This document shows, in pieces, positions 1 to 9,303 of a stretch of 64,000 nt of DNA. Position 1 is the stretch's first letter; every line of letters starts with the position of its first letter. This DNA comes from JAJDIA01 sp031555735 (GTDB lineage: Bacteria > Bacteroidota > Bacteroidia > Bacteroidales > Tannerellaceae), in the NCBI GenBank assembly GCA_031555735.1, contig JAVBUE010000016.1, positions 1 through 64,000 of the forward strand, read 5' to 3'. The notes beneath the pieces were generated by a model. That model had not been told where the DNA came from. It made no database searches and saw only the letters and a list, made by a program, of their open reading frames with translations. A program made the translations under genes and the position numbers.

Positions 1-98
1 TGGTGGCTGCTCCGGCAATTTCGTACTCTGTCCCATTTTGAAATGGTACACCCGGCATTTCTATCTGCGTGTAGATGTTGATCAATCCGCATGTAGAT

Positions 99-208
99 GT
101 TGTGCTGACAACATCCAGACGTTGTGCTGACAACATCCAGATGTTGTGCTGACAACATCCAGACGTTGTGCTGACAACATCCAGACGTTGTCCGCACAAC
201 ATCCGGAC
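99..208. repeat. 22-bp tandem array, five copies
   Basis: Five head-to-tail units of 22 bp start at 99, 121, 143, 165 and 187. The first four are nearly identical and the fifth has drifted. Each unit contains GTTGT-GCTG-ACAAC, a small hairpin-forming inverted repeat. The 22-bp period continues in degenerate form into the left flanking arm. Confidence 0.85.
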
Positions 209-258
209 GAAGATTGAAATGCTGACATCTTTTTTTGTTTTTCAATTTGTCGCAACTT

Positions 259-346
259 CTACCTATGATTGTGTAATCATCTACCTATGGTTGTTCAAAC
301 ATCTACCTATGATTGTCAGATCATCTACCTATGGTTGTTTTCCTAC
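259..346. repeat. 22-bp tandem array, four copies, different unit
   Basis: Four units of 22 bp start at 259, 281, 303 and 325, each beginning CTACCTATG followed by ATTGT or GTTGT. The two variants alternate. The sequence differs from the 99-208 array but the period is the same, which suggests both grew from, or are read by, something with a fixed 22-bp spacing. Confidence 0.8.
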
Positions 347-460
347 TTTGCTTGCACAATATCTACATGCAGATGGATCAACATCTGCACGCAGATAGAA
401 ATGCCGGGTGTACCATTTCAAAATGGGACAACATACGAGATTGCCGGAGCAGTTATCACG

Positions 461-595
461 CAGTGGAAGGAGGGTGGAGGGAAAGTGGAAGGAAAAACGC
501 ACCCCCCTTCCACTATCTAACATAGTGTAAGCCTGCATGATAACACCCCTTAGTGGAAGGTGGAAGCAGTTTTCCCCAAACTCCGTGTATAGGGG
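461..595. repeat. Dispersed GTGGAAGG element, copy 1
   Basis: This stretch aligns by eye with 61378-61511. Both carry AGTGGAAGGA, a second GTGGAAGGAAAAA, an inverted CCTTCCACT, then TTAGTGGAAGGTGGAAG, and end near TATAGGGG. The internal GTGGAAGG/CCTTCCAC pairs can form a stem. No gene is visible. Between 600 and 744 I see nothing further that I can support. Confidence 0.7.
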
Positions 596-744
596 TGGGT
601 TTTTCGTTATTTACATCCCTTCCCGGAACACTTTCTTCCATGGGAGGAAGAAGCGTTCGATCAGCACCACGCCCACTACGCCGCACAGGATCGGATTTTG
701 ACATTGATCTGCAGAAACCCGGAGAACCTATAGTAAGCTGGCGC

Positions 745-774
745 AAAAAAAAAGAACCGCCGGAAAGCGATTCT
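745..774 (-). terminator. Rho-independent terminator of the initiator tRNA
   Basis: Read on the minus strand, an 8-bp stem (AGAATCGC with GCGGTTCT, one G-T pair) closes a 6-nt loop and is followed by a run of T residues. It begins about ten bases after the tRNA 3' end, so it should end the tRNA transcript. Confidence 0.8.
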
Positions 775-784
775 TTTTCTTTAG

Positions 785-856
<72 letters not shown>

Positions 857-945
857 ATATAGTTGCGATCATTTCCTGATTGCGAGTGCAAAGTTAGGTA
901 TATTTTCTAATAATGCAAATTTATTGCAAATTTTTTTCGATATGC

Positions 946-977
946 TTGGTACATACGATCTTTTTTAGGTACTTTTG
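946..977 (+). promoter_or_regulatory. Bacteroidota-type promoter for the tetR-fab operon
   Basis: TACTTTTG at 970-977 fits the Bacteroidota -7 consensus TAnnTTTG, and TTG at 946-948 lies 21 bases upstream as a -33 element. Transcription would start near 984, so translation should start at 996 or later. Confidence 0.6.
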
Positions 978-995
978 CGCACAGTTTTAATCAAA

Positions 996-1601
996 ATGTG
1001 CAGTAGCATGGCAATGTCAGTATCTAAAACACGCGATATGTTGGTGGATGTGGCCCGGCAATTGTTCGCCCGCATGGGAGTGGACAATACGACCATGAAC
1101 GATATTGCACAAGCATCCAACAAAGGCAGGCGTACATTATATACTTACTTCAAAAGCAAGAATGAGATCTACCTGGCGGTGGTGGAGTCCGAGTTGGACA
1201 CCCTCTACCGGATGCTGTTTGAAGTAGCCGGTAAAGACCTGCCCGCCGATGAAAAACTGATCACTTTTATTTATACACGGTTGGATGCCGTGAAAGCGAT
1301 CGTGTTTCGCAACGGTACGCTCCGCGCCAACTTCTTCCGCGATATCTGGAGGGTGGAGAAGGTACGGAAGAATTTCGACCAGAAAGAAACCGTGCTCATC
1401 CGTGAGATTCTGGAAGATGGAATGCGGAAAGGCGTCTTTCAGATGCCCGATTCTACGATCACGGCCATCGTGCTTCACCATTGTATCAAAGGGCTGGAAG
1501 TGCCGTATATACGCGGACAGCTGGGCGATACGATCCAGGAGCGCATCAAACGAAGGGACAATGTAATCAACTTAATATTCAACGGAATCAAGATAACGTA
1601 A
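996..1601 (+). CDS. TetR/AcrR family transcriptional regulator
   Basis: The protein is about 200 residues with an N-terminal helix-turn-helix typical of TetR proteins, ending in the recognition segment RRTLYTYFKSKNEIYLAV. The C-terminal helical half is the variable ligand-binding and dimer region. ATG at 996, 1008 and 1014 are all possible; the promoter excludes anything upstream of about 984. It lies 6 nt before a FabH-like gene and likely controls the following fatty-acid genes or itself. The ligand cannot be read from the sequence. Confidence 0.88.
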   Translation: MCSSMAMSVSKTRDMLVDVARQLFARMGVDNTTMNDIAQASNKGRRTLYTYFKSKNEIYLAVVESELDTLYRMLFEVAGKDLPADEKLITFIYTRLDAVKAIVFRNGTLRANFFRDIWRVEKVRKNFDQKETVLIREILEDGMRKGVFQMPDSTITAIVLHHCIKGLEVPYIRGQLGDTIQERIKRRDNVINLIFNGIKIT

Positions 1602-1607
1602 ACCATA

Positions 1608-2552
1608 ATGTTTATTAATGCAACCGGATTCTATGTACCGTCAGAACGTGTACATAACGATCATTTTTTGGAGTTAAACGGGCTGACAAGCGAGTGGATT
1701 GAACAACGGACCGGAATAAAAACGCGATCGAGGGCTAAAGCTGATGAGAACATAAACACAATGGGACTGGAGGCGATCCGTCAGGCGATCCCCCTTCTCC
1801 CTTATGACATCACCGAAGTAGATCTGATTATTTCCGCTTCCTATTCGCCCTTCGATACAGTGGCGACAGGGGCGCATGTGGCGCAACGGGAGTTCGGCAT
1901 CGCCAATGCGCGTGCGTTATACCTTTCGTCGGCCTGTTCATCGTTCGTGAACGCCCTCGAGGTGGTGGAAGGCTATTTCGCTACCGGCAAGGCATCGAAA
2001 GCGCTGATCATTTCGGCCGATAAGAACTCGGCCTATTCGAACGAGACCGACCCGAAGGCGGGCCATCTCTGGGGAGATGCCGCGGCGGCGTTCTTCCTCT
2101 CCCGCGAACGGGTGGGCGAAGGCGAAGGCGAAGTGGTGGAGATCACCTCCCAGGGACTCGGCCATATCGGCAAAGGACCCGATGGCGTGCAACTGCGTCC
2201 GCGCCACGGCGGCATCATGATGCCTGAAGGACGCGACGTGTTTATCCAGGCATGCACCTACATGCCGAAGAACGCGCAATACCTGCTGGAACGTAACGGC
2301 TATACGTGGGACGACCTGACCTATTTCATCGGTCACCAGGCCAACTTGCGCATCATGTCCAACATTGCCAAGCAGATCAACCTGCCGGAAGAAAAGTTCC
2401 TGCAGAATATCACGGAATTGGGAAATACGGGCTCCGTCAGCTCGGCGCTGGTCTATGCGCAACATGCCGATCAGTTTAAACCGGGCGATCTGGTGTGCCT
2501 CACCGTGTTCGGTGGCGGCTACTCCGCGGGCGCCTGTTTAGTTAAATATTAA
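1608..2552 (+). CDS. 3-oxoacyl-ACP synthase III family protein (FabH-like)
   Basis: This 314-residue protein has the KAS III thiolase fold with the full catalytic triad: Cys110 in SSACSSF, His243 in GHQANLRI and Asn273 in NTGSVSS. Family members condense an acyl-CoA starter with malonyl-ACP. It is followed 16 nt later by a FabG-like reductase and preceded by a TetR regulator, a set that suggests a specialised starter-unit or lipid-modification operon. Whether it is the housekeeping FabH cannot be decided here. Confidence 0.87.
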   Translation: MFINATGFYVPSERVHNDHFLELNGLTSEWIEQRTGIKTRSRAKADENINTMGLEAIRQAIPLLPYDITEVDLIISASYSPFDTVATGAHVAQREFGIANARALYLSSACSSFVNALEVVEGYFATGKASKALIISADKNSAYSNETDPKAGHLWGDAAAAFFLSRERVGEGEGEVVEITSQGLGHIGKGPDGVQLRPRHGGIMMPEGRDVFIQACTYMPKNAQYLLERNGYTWDDLTYFIGHQANLRIMSNIAKQINLPEEKFLQNITELGNTGSVSSALVYAQHADQFKPGDLVCLTVFGGGYSAGACLVKY

Positions 2553-2568
2553 TGTAGAATAAAAGAGT

Positions 2569-3315
2569 ATGAAATTACTGGAAGGAAAGGTGGCGATCGT
2601 AACCGGCGCCGCCCGTGGTATCGGCAAGGCGATTGCCCTCAAGTATGCGTCGGAAGGCGCGAACGTGGCATTCACCGACCTGTCGATCGATGAGAATGGA
2701 CTGGCCACACAACGTGAGATCGAAGCTTATGGCGTAAAAGCCAAAGGATATGCGTCGAACGCCGCCAATTATGAAGATACGCACAAGGTAGTGGAAGAAA
2801 TCCTGAAAGACTTCGGACGGATCGATATCCTCGTGAACAACGCCGGTATCACCCGCGACGGCCTGATGATGCGTATGACCGAGCAGCAGTGGGACATGGT
2901 GATCAACGTCAACCTCAAGTCGGCTTTCAACTTCGTACATGCCGTTACACCGATCATGATGAAACAGAAAGGCGGCAGCATCATCAATATGGCTTCCGTG
3001 GTAGGTGTGTCGGGCAATGCCGGACAGGCCAACTATTCGGCTTCCAAAGCCGGTATGATCGGATTGGCGAAGAGCGTGGCGAAAGAACTGGGATCGCGCG
3101 GTATCCGTGCCAATGCCATCGCCCCGGGCTTTATCATCACCGAGATGACGGCTGTCCTGTCGGAAGAAGTGAAAGCCGAATGGGCCAAACAGATTCCCTT
3201 GCGCCGTGGCGGTACGCCCGACGATGTGGCGAATGTGGCTACCTTCCTGGCATCGGATATGTCGGCCTACGTGACCGGACAGGTACTGCTTTGCGACGGC
3301 GGCATGCAGATGTAA
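2569..3315 (+). CDS. SDR-family 3-oxoacyl-ACP reductase (FabG-like)
   Basis: The 248-residue protein is a classical short-chain dehydrogenase: TGAARGIGKAIA for NAD(P) binding at the N-terminus, NNAGI near residue 90, and the catalytic Ser143, Tyr156 and Lys160. FabG enzymes reduce 3-oxoacyl-ACP with NADPH, which suits the KAS III gene directly upstream. The C-terminal VTGQVLLCDGGM block is typical of FabG. Confidence 0.9.
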   Translation: MKLLEGKVAIVTGAARGIGKAIALKYASEGANVAFTDLSIDENGLATQREIEAYGVKAKGYASNAANYEDTHKVVEEILKDFGRIDILVNNAGITRDGLMMRMTEQQWDMVINVNLKSAFNFVHAVTPIMMKQKGGSIINMASVVGVSGNAGQANYSASKAGMIGLAKSVAKELGSRGIRANAIAPGFIITEMTAVLSEEVKAEWAKQIPLRRGGTPDDVANVATFLASDMSAYVTGQVLLCDGGMQM

Positions 3316-3317
3316 TC

Positions 3318-3989
3318 ATGGAAATACTCTACGAAGACAATCACCTCATCGCCGTCAACAAAGCGGGCGGCGAGATTGTCCAGGGAGACAAAACCGGTGA
3401 TACTCCTCTTTCAGACCTGCTCAAGGCATGGCTGAAAGAGAAGTACGCCAAGCCGGGTAATGTGTTTGTGGGAGTGACGCACCGGCTCGACCGCCCGGTG
3501 AGCGGCGTCGTCCTCTTTGCCAAAACCAGCAAAGCCCTGGAGCGGATGAACGAACTCTTCCGTACCGGCGGCGTGAAGAAAACTTATTGGGCGATCGTGA
3601 AGAACCGCCCCCCACAGGATGAGGGGGAGCTGGTTCATTGGCTCGTCCGCAACGAAAAGCAGAACAAAACCTTTGCATACGATACGGAGAAACCCGGTTC
3701 GAAGAAGGCCATCCTCCGTTACAAGCTCATCGCTTATTCTGATACCTATCACCTGTTGGAGGTCGATCTACAGACCGGTCGCCACCATCAGATCCGCGTA
3801 CAACTCTCCAAAATGGGCTGCCCGATCAAAGGCGATCTCAAATACGGTGCCGAACGTTCCAATCCCGACGGCGGCATCTGTCTCCATGCCCGCAGCGCCT
3901 CCTTCATCCATCCCGTATCCGCCGAACCTGTCCATATAGTCGCCCCGGTTCCTGAGCAAACGATCTGGAAGGCGATGGACAATGTATAA
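3318..3989 (+). CDS. RluA-family RNA pseudouridine synthase
   Basis: The 223-residue protein has the RluA catalytic motif HRLDRPVSG with catalytic Asp58, followed by the conserved LQTGRHHQIRVQL segment. It lacks an N-terminal S4 domain, so it belongs with the short RluA/RluC-like single-domain forms that modify rRNA or tRNA. It starts 2 nt after the FabG stop and is probably cotranscribed. The target uridine cannot be inferred. Confidence 0.9.
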   Translation: MEILYEDNHLIAVNKAGGEIVQGDKTGDTPLSDLLKAWLKEKYAKPGNVFVGVTHRLDRPVSGVVLFAKTSKALERMNELFRTGGVKKTYWAIVKNRPPQDEGELVHWLVRNEKQNKTFAYDTEKPGSKKAILRYKLIAYSDTYHLLEVDLQTGRHHQIRVQLSKMGCPIKGDLKYGAERSNPDGGICLHARSASFIHPVSAEPVHIVAPVPEQTIWKAMDNV

Positions 3990-4052
3990 CTGTCGCCGAC
4001 GCCGCATGAAAAGCAAGCGAAAAAATGATCCGGATGATCGGTTACAATGATC

Positions 4053-4125
4053 CGGTTGTTAACAAAGCCCGTGACCGGGCATAGCCATCCGGGTGTTAAC
4101 AATGCCCATGACCGGGCATAGCCAT
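4053..4125. repeat. REP-like hairpin pair
   Basis: Two tandem copies of a ~36-bp element occur here, each with GTTAACAA, then GCCC-TGACCGGGCATAGCCAT. The core GCCCGTGACCGGGC folds as a hairpin. They sit between the convergent RluA-like and malic enzyme genes, where they may act as a bidirectional transcript end. The same family recurs near 37.7, 51.9, 52.1, 54.97, 57.39 and 58.97 kb. Confidence 0.8.
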
Positions 4126-4134
4126 TATTAATCA

Positions 4135-6441
4135 CTAATCATTCATCATTGTTCCCTTCCCTTCTTTCTCAATCTGTTCCTGTACGATGGCATCGACGAC
4201 GGCAACGGTGGTGAGGTTCAGGATGTCGCGGGTGGTGCTTTCCACATCGGTGAAGTGGATCGGTTTGTTCAATCCCATCTGGATCGGGCCGATGGTCTCG
4301 CCGATACCCATTTCGAGCAGGAGTTTATAGGCGCTGTTGGCCGAGCTCAGGTTGGGGAATATCAGCGTGTTGACATCTTTCCCTTTCAGTTTGTTGAACG
4401 GGTAGGTTTCGTCGCGCAGCTTCTTGTCGAGGGCGAAGTTGACCTGCATTTCCCCATCCACCAGGATATCGGGGTGCTGTTCGTGCAGGAAGTCGATCGC
4501 CTCATGGACTTTCAGCGGGCTTCCCTGCCTGTCGGCGCCGAAGTTGGAATACGACAGCATCGCCATCACCGGTTCGTGGGCGAAGAAGCGGACGGCGTCG
4601 TGTGTCAACCGGGCGACGTCTTTCAGCACTTCGGCCGACGGATGGCGGTTGATCAGCGTATCGGCAATGAATAGCGTTCCTTTCTTGCAACTGACGATAT
4701 TCATCGCCCCGAAATGCTTGTAGGGCGCGCGGATACCGATCAGCTCTTCCGCCATCTTCGTGACGGTGGAGTAGCGGCTATATACGCCGGTGATGAAAGC
4801 GTCGGCGTCGCCGGTAGCCACCATCATCATCCCGAAGGCGTTGCGGTCCACCATCGTTTCATACGCTTCGGCATAGGTGACACCCTGGCGGGCTTTCTTT
4901 TCGGCAAGCATGCGGGCGAACCGTTCGCGCCGTCCGTTCTCCCGGTCGTGGCGCAGGTTGACGATCTCGATACCCTCCAGGCTGATGCTTTCTTCGGCGG
5001 CGATCTTATGCAGGCGTTCTTCGTTGCCGAGCAGGATCGGTTCGCATATTCCTTCCGCCTTGGCTTCGACGGCGGCTTTGAGCATATTCACATGGTTGGC
5101 TTCGGCAAATACCACGCGCTTGGGATTGGCTTTCGCCATTTCCACAAACGAACGGAGCAGTTTGTTGTCGTAGCCCATCATCTCCCGCAGGTGCTGGCCA
5201 TACGCTTCCCAGTCGGTGATCGTCTTCTGGGCTACACCCGATGCGATAGCCGCTTTGGCTACGGCCACGGATACACGGGTGAGCAACCGCGGATCGAGGG
5301 GTTTGGGCAGGATGTACTCCCGGCCGAAGGTGGTACGTTTCAGCCTGTAGGCGGCGTTCACTACATCCGGCACCGGCTCCTTGGCCAGTTCGGCGATGGC
5401 ATAGACGGCAGCCACCTTCATCTCTTCGTTGATCGCCGTTGCGTGCGTATCCAGTGCGCCGCGGAAGATATAGGGGAAGCCCAGCACGTTGTTCACCTGG
5501 TTCGGATAATCCGACCGTCCGGTGGCGAAGATGATATCGGGGCGTGAAGCCATCGCTTCGGCATAGGCGATCTCCGGGTTTGGGTTGGCGAGGGCGAATA
5601 CGATGGGGTTGTTGCTCATGGTACGTACCATCTCCTGCGTCAGCACGTCGGCGGCGGAGAGTCCGAGGAACACATCGGCGCCCCCCATGGCTTCTGCCAG
5701 TGTACGGATATCCCGAGTGGTGGCGAACTCTTTCTTCGACGCGTTCAGGTCGGTGCGGTGGACGGACAATACCCCCTTGCTGTCGCACATCAGGATATTC
5801 TCCATCTTCGCGCCTAATCGTACATATAATTTGGTACAGGAGATAGAGGCGGCGCCGGCGCCGTTGACCACGATCTTCACCTCATCGATCTTCTTGCCCA
5901 CGATCTCGAGGGCGTTCAGCAGGGCGGCTCCCGAGATGATGGCGGTGCCATGCTGGTCGTCGTGCATGACGGGTATGTTGAGTTCGGCCTTCAGGCGCGT
6001 CTCGATCTCAAAACATTCGGGTGCTTTGATATCTTCGAGGTTGATGCCGCCGAAGGTGGGGGAGATGGCTTTGACGGTCTGGATAAACTTCTCCGGGTCT
6101 TTCTCGTTCACTTCGATATCGAACACGTCGATCCCGGCGAATATCTTGAACAACAACCCCTTGCCTTCCATCACCGGCTTGCCGGCCATCGCGCCGATAT
6201 CACCCAGTCCGAGGACGGCCGTGCCGTTGGAGATCACGGCCACCAGGTTTCCTTTCGCCGTATATTTATAGGCATCCAGCGGATTCTTCTCGATTTCGAG
6301 GCAAGGCTCCGCCACACCGGGCGAATAGGCCAGCGAAAGGTCGGCTTGCGTACTGTGGGGTTTGGTGGGAACAACTTCAATCTTTCCGGGCTTTCCTTCG
6401 GCATGATACCGCAGGGCGTCTTCTTTAGTCAGTTTTGCCAT
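4135..6441 (-). CDS. maeB: NADP-dependent malic enzyme with phosphotransacetylase-like domain
   Basis: This 768-residue protein matches the large MaeB type. The N-terminal ~420 residues are the malic enzyme module (YSPGVAEPC, GLGDIGAMAGKPVMEGK, and the NAD(P) segment VVNGAGAAS). The C-terminal ~330 residues are a phosphotransacetylase-like domain, which in this family is regulatory rather than catalytic. It oxidatively decarboxylates malate to pyruvate. It is monocistronic and convergent with the rluA-like gene. Confidence 0.93.
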   Translation of the reverse strand: MAKLTKEDALRYHAEGKPGKIEVVPTKPHSTQADLSLAYSPGVAEPCLEIEKNPLDAYKYTAKGNLVAVISNGTAVLGLGDIGAMAGKPVMEGKGLLFKIFAGIDVFDIEVNEKDPEKFIQTVKAISPTFGGINLEDIKAPECFEIETRLKAELNIPVMHDDQHGTAIISGAALLNALEIVGKKIDEVKIVVNGAGAASISCTKLYVRLGAKMENILMCDSKGVLSVHRTDLNASKKEFATTRDIRTLAEAMGGADVFLGLSAADVLTQEMVRTMSNNPIVFALANPNPEIAYAEAMASRPDIIFATGRSDYPNQVNNVLGFPYIFRGALDTHATAINEEMKVAAVYAIAELAKEPVPDVVNAAYRLKRTTFGREYILPKPLDPRLLTRVSVAVAKAAIASGVAQKTITDWEAYGQHLREMMGYDNKLLRSFVEMAKANPKRVVFAEANHVNMLKAAVEAKAEGICEPILLGNEERLHKIAAEESISLEGIEIVNLRHDRENGRRERFARMLAEKKARQGVTYAEAYETMVDRNAFGMMMVATGDADAFITGVYSRYSTVTKMAEELIGIRAPYKHFGAMNIVSCKKGTLFIADTLINRHPSAEVLKDVARLTHDAVRFFAHEPVMAMLSYSNFGADRQGSPLKVHEAIDFLHEQHPDILVDGEMQVNFALDKKLRDETYPFNKLKGKDVNTLIFPNLSSANSAYKLLLEMGIGETIGPIQMGLNKPIHFTDVESTTRDILNLTTVAVVDAIVQEQIEKEGKGTMMND

Positions 6442-6482
6442 AAATGTAATGTCCTATTATAGTTGCGTTATTAAAACAGGGA

Positions 6483-6490
6483 CAAAGGTA
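6483..6490 (-). promoter_or_regulatory. Candidate -7 box of maeB
   Basis: On the minus strand this reads TACCTTTG, matching TAnnTTTG, about 45 bases upstream of the maeB start codon. I found no convincing -33 element at the usual spacing. Confidence 0.5.
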
Positions 6491-6533
6491 ATAAAATGTT
6501 ACAATTATGGGGTGTTGTGCTTACTGTTTATTA

Positions 6534-7253
6534 TTATTTAAGAGTTTTGGGGGGCTGTCGGTAACTGGTTGACGGGGGGTGTATCGGGTGTTTTTGCAGG
6601 AACCGCCCGTTGATGATGGGGTTAAAGCTGTAGCCCGACGACCGTATTTCCAGGTGCAGGTGCGGTCCGCTGGAGGTGCCCGTGTTTCCTCCCAGTCCGA
6701 TCGGATCGCCCACCTCGACTTTTTGTCCGACCCTCACCAGGCTTCGGTCCAGATGCCCGTACAATAGTTCACTCATGTTGTAATTACGTACCACCACCAC
6801 ATTGCCATAGCCCACTTCATCGTATTTACTGATGCGTACTTCCCCGCAAAACACACTGTATATCGTATCTCCGACACTCACCCGGAAATCCACTCCCTGA
6901 TGTATGTTGGTTCCCCTTACCTCTCCGTATTCGGACGTGATCTGCAAGGGGATTTTCAGCGGTGCGCATACACTGTCGCGGAATGCGAAAGCGAAGACCT
7001 CCCTTGTCTGTAACAAGTTGAATCCGATAACGGTTGTATTGAAATTGTCGTAAAAATGGGCGGGCGCCGGCATGCACGGCGGGGTGGGTGCCGGTTCTTC
7101 GTTGACGGGCCGCGATCCAGAGGCGTACAGGATTTCATAACACCGGATCAATAAGTCCACGGCGTCCGCTTTCGTCTGCCCATATCCCTGTGTGGCAGGA
7201 AACAGCAACAGGAGGATGAACCACTTCTTTACCCGTATGCCCCTTTTAACCAT
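6534..7253 (-). CDS. Periplasmic M23 family metallopeptidase, last gene of the secretion cluster
   Basis: The 239-residue protein has a signal peptide (WFILLLLFPATQGYGQ) and an M23/LytM domain with all zinc ligands: His118 and Asp122 in HQGVDF, and His198/His200 in HLHLE. M23 enzymes cut peptidoglycan cross-links. It overlaps the TssF stop by 8 nt, so it belongs to the train. Its likely job is local cell-wall opening for assembly of the envelope-spanning apparatus. A proline-rich linker lies at residues 50-65 and a Pro-rich tail at the C-terminus. Confidence 0.88.
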   Translation of the reverse strand: MVKRGIRVKKWFILLLLFPATQGYGQTKADAVDLLIRCYEILYASGSRPVNEEPAPTPPCMPAPAHFYDNFNTTVIGFNLLQTREVFAFAFRDSVCAPLKIPLQITSEYGEVRGTNIHQGVDFRVSVGDTIYSVFCGEVRISKYDEVGYGNVVVVRNYNMSELLYGHLDRSLVRVGQKVEVGDPIGLGGNTGTSSGPHLHLEIRSSGYSFNPIINGRFLQKHPIHPPSTSYRQPPKTLK

Positions 7254-8877
7254 GTATGGTTACCTTTACCCGCAAGCCGACGATCCCGGATTGCAGGATG
7301 TTGTTTGCCATCCGCCGTTCTTCATATTCTTTTTCTTCCTTTTCCGGAACCGCTTCTTTGTTGAGGCGTATATCTACCTGTGTAACTCCGTCCTGATGGT
7401 TGATGGTAACGTCTTGCACCTTGCTCCTCAGCTCCTTGTAGCAAAAAGCTTTGATGTCGGCTTTGGTTACCAACGTACCCCGTGTGAGGATACTGTACCG
7501 GGACAGATGGTTCAACGTCTCTTCGTTTTTCTCTTCCGTCTTTCCTCCCGTCGTGTCTTTCAGTAAAAAGGTGTTGTCTCTGTGCAGGAATTCAGACAGG
7601 GAAACGGGTTTTTCGCCCGCTTTGATCCCGTTGGCCTGTTCGCAGTTGGTGGACAGATAGTGGATGCCTACCTTGTCGTTGGGCGGTTGCAACCGTTTGT
7701 CGAGCTTCAACACCGCATAGTTTTCAAACGGTTTATTGCTTCGGTTCAGTTTGACAACGGGGAGAATCTCTTTAAACGCTTTGTACAGGTTGTCCATTTT
7801 ATCTCCTTTTTTGAGCTCGTCGATGTCTTTAAACGCGTAGTAGTCGGAAATGAACCGGTTATACAAGGCATTCAGTTGCCACAGCAGTTCTTCCCGGTTG
7901 TACCGCTCGATCCCATAATGCCGGATGAGGAAGGGTGAAGTATCCGGATGCCCGTTTTCGTCTTGAAGCAGACTGAGGAAATAGGTGTCGCCCGACGACA
8001 GGCTTTTCACCGGTTCCTGTGGACTGAGGGTGATATGGCTTTTTTGGATGTTTACCACCGGCACACAGTTGATGCGAACATGCAGTTTTTTTAGCTGCTC
8101 CCCGCTCATCGGATTCTTACAAATGATACTCAGTACCGGCGACTTGCTTTTCGCCCGGATCAAGCGGGTATCGTAGCTCCCGATATAGAACAATTGAGCC
8201 TGGTGCCTTGCCTGGAATGCCGCCCAATATTCATAGGCGCCGAAGGGCAACTGGTTTTGGTCTGTCAGCAACCGGTGCTTGTGGAACAGGCTGTTGAAGG
8301 GCAGGCTTTCGTATGCTGCCGGGGATACTACCGGCACTTCCTGGCCGTCTATCCGGACGGTAATGTCCAGTTCCCTGTCCGCATGCTCAACATAAAGCGA
8401 TAGCCCGGCATAATCTTCGATAAACAGGGGAGACGACAGCGTGTATGTTATTTCCTGTTCTTCCGCATTGACTGCATTATCCGTCAGTTGCGCCTGGATG
8501 ATTTTCGTTTCCAGGAGCGGGGTGAATCTTGTTTTCGATTTACCAAATTCGAAATACGTATCTTCGCCTGCGATGAAACAATCCAGGCTGTTCTCCACCG
8601 TGTTGTTGTCGCCCTTTATTCCCGTTTGCAACAGGGAGAAGGCAGGAAACGGTTTGATCAGATGATAGGGAAGGGTGCTGTCCCTGAATTCGTTTACGAC
8701 TTGTTGGCGGAACTCATCCATCTGCTGTGTGATGGTATATGACTGGCTGGATAAAGCGGAGAAAAGCAGTTTGATAACCGGATCCAGCTCGATGTCTTTC
8801 AACTCTTCACTCTCCTTCCATTTCTCCAGCGCTTGACCTATTATTTCTTCCCGATGTTCTTCAAATGAATGTGCCAT
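7246..8877 (-). CDS. tssF: Baseplate subunit TssF
   Basis: This 543-residue protein resembles TssF: an N-terminal helical part with the segment LLFSALSSQSYTITQQMDEF, then PYHLIKPFPAFSLLQ, the landmark at which TssF proteins usually read as a proline- and aromatic-rich strand. TssF with TssG and TssE forms the baseplate wedge. It is placed 2 nt after tssE, the usual neighbour. The assignment rests on these landmarks plus context, since the sequence is distant from proteobacterial TssF. Confidence 0.75.
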   Translation of the reverse strand: MAHSFEEHREEIIGQALEKWKESEELKDIELDPVIKLLFSALSSQSYTITQQMDEFRQQVVNEFRDSTLPYHLIKPFPAFSLLQTGIKGDNNTVENSLDCFIAGEDTYFEFGKSKTRFTPLLETKIIQAQLTDNAVNAEEQEITYTLSSPLFIEDYAGLSLYVEHADRELDITVRIDGQEVPVVSPAAYESLPFNSLFHKHRLLTDQNQLPFGAYEYWAAFQARHQAQLFYIGSYDTRLIRAKSKSPVLSIICKNPMSGEQLKKLHVRINCVPVVNIQKSHITLSPQEPVKSLSSGDTYFLSLLQDENGHPDTSPFLIRHYGIERYNREELLWQLNALYNRFISDYYAFKDIDELKKGDKMDNLYKAFKEILPVVKLNRSNKPFENYAVLKLDKRLQPPNDKVGIHYLSTNCEQANGIKAGEKPVSLSEFLHRDNTFLLKDTTGGKTEEKNEETLNHLSRYSILTRGTLVTKADIKAFCYKELRSKVQDVTINHQDGVTQVDIRLNKEAVPEKEEKEYEERRMANNILQSGIVGLRVKVTIHG

Positions 8878-8879
8878 AG

Positions 8880-9299
8880 TTATTTCCAGATATAAAATGA
8901 TATCGTGTTTTCGTATTTCGTCTCCACATAGTTTTGTTCATAGGTGCCCGAGATGTGGATCACTACCTGTTGGTTTTTCACCTGATACTTCATGTCCACC
9001 AGCACCTGCTTCAACCGGGGCTCGTATGTCTCGATATTGACTTTCAGTTGGTACGCGTAGGTGTTTTTGTTTGTGCTGTTCCCATGAATCTTCCGGAGGT
9101 TGATCTGTTCGTTTTCGTCGCTGTTCTCAAACCGGTAGTTGAGGAACTCGAACCCAAACGAGGGATCGGCTTTAAAACTGCCATGCGGGGAGCTGACAAG
9201 CAGGTCGATGAACCGGTCTATCGAGTCCCTGATAGAACCCGTTATATTTTCCTCCAGGAAATGGCGGTTCAGGCGGATGGGTATTTTGAATCCGTACAT
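8880..9299 (-). CDS. tssE: Baseplate wedge protein TssE (GPW/gp25 family)
   Basis: The 139-residue protein has the gp25-like layout: PIRLNRHFLEENITGSIRDS at the start, a mid segment SFGFEFLNYRFE and a C-terminal beta hairpin with YVETKYENTISFYIWK. gp25 proteins initiate sheath polymerisation on the baseplate. It lies between the probable TssK and TssF genes with gaps of 4 and 2 nt. Confidence 0.8.
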   Translation of the reverse strand: MYGFKIPIRLNRHFLEENITGSIRDSIDRFIDLLVSSPHGSFKADPSFGFEFLNYRFENSDENEQINLRKIHGNSTNKNTYAYQLKVNIETYEPRLKQVLVDMKYQVKNQQVVIHISGTYEQNYVETKYENTISFYIWK

Positions 9300-9303
9300 A
9301 GGC

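Larger units (their letters stand above)
7..453. repeat. Large inverted repeat enclosing two 22-bp arrays
   Basis: The left arm (about 7-106) and right arm (about 353-453) are inverted copies of each other with about 90% identity by eye. Both contain the blocks TGCTCCGGCAAT and CCCATTTTGAAATGGTACAC. The interior holds two different 22-bp tandem arrays. I see no credible gene inside; the short reading frames here change frame with the repeat. It could be a recombination scar, a degenerate array or a protein-binding region. Confidence 0.8.

Noticed and set aside
99..346. CRISPR array
   Set aside because: The 22-bp units are directly adjacent with no spacers, and no cas gene is present.
4714..5547. 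277-residue plus-strand reading frame
   Set aside because: It is antisense to the malic enzyme gene and shows no family features.
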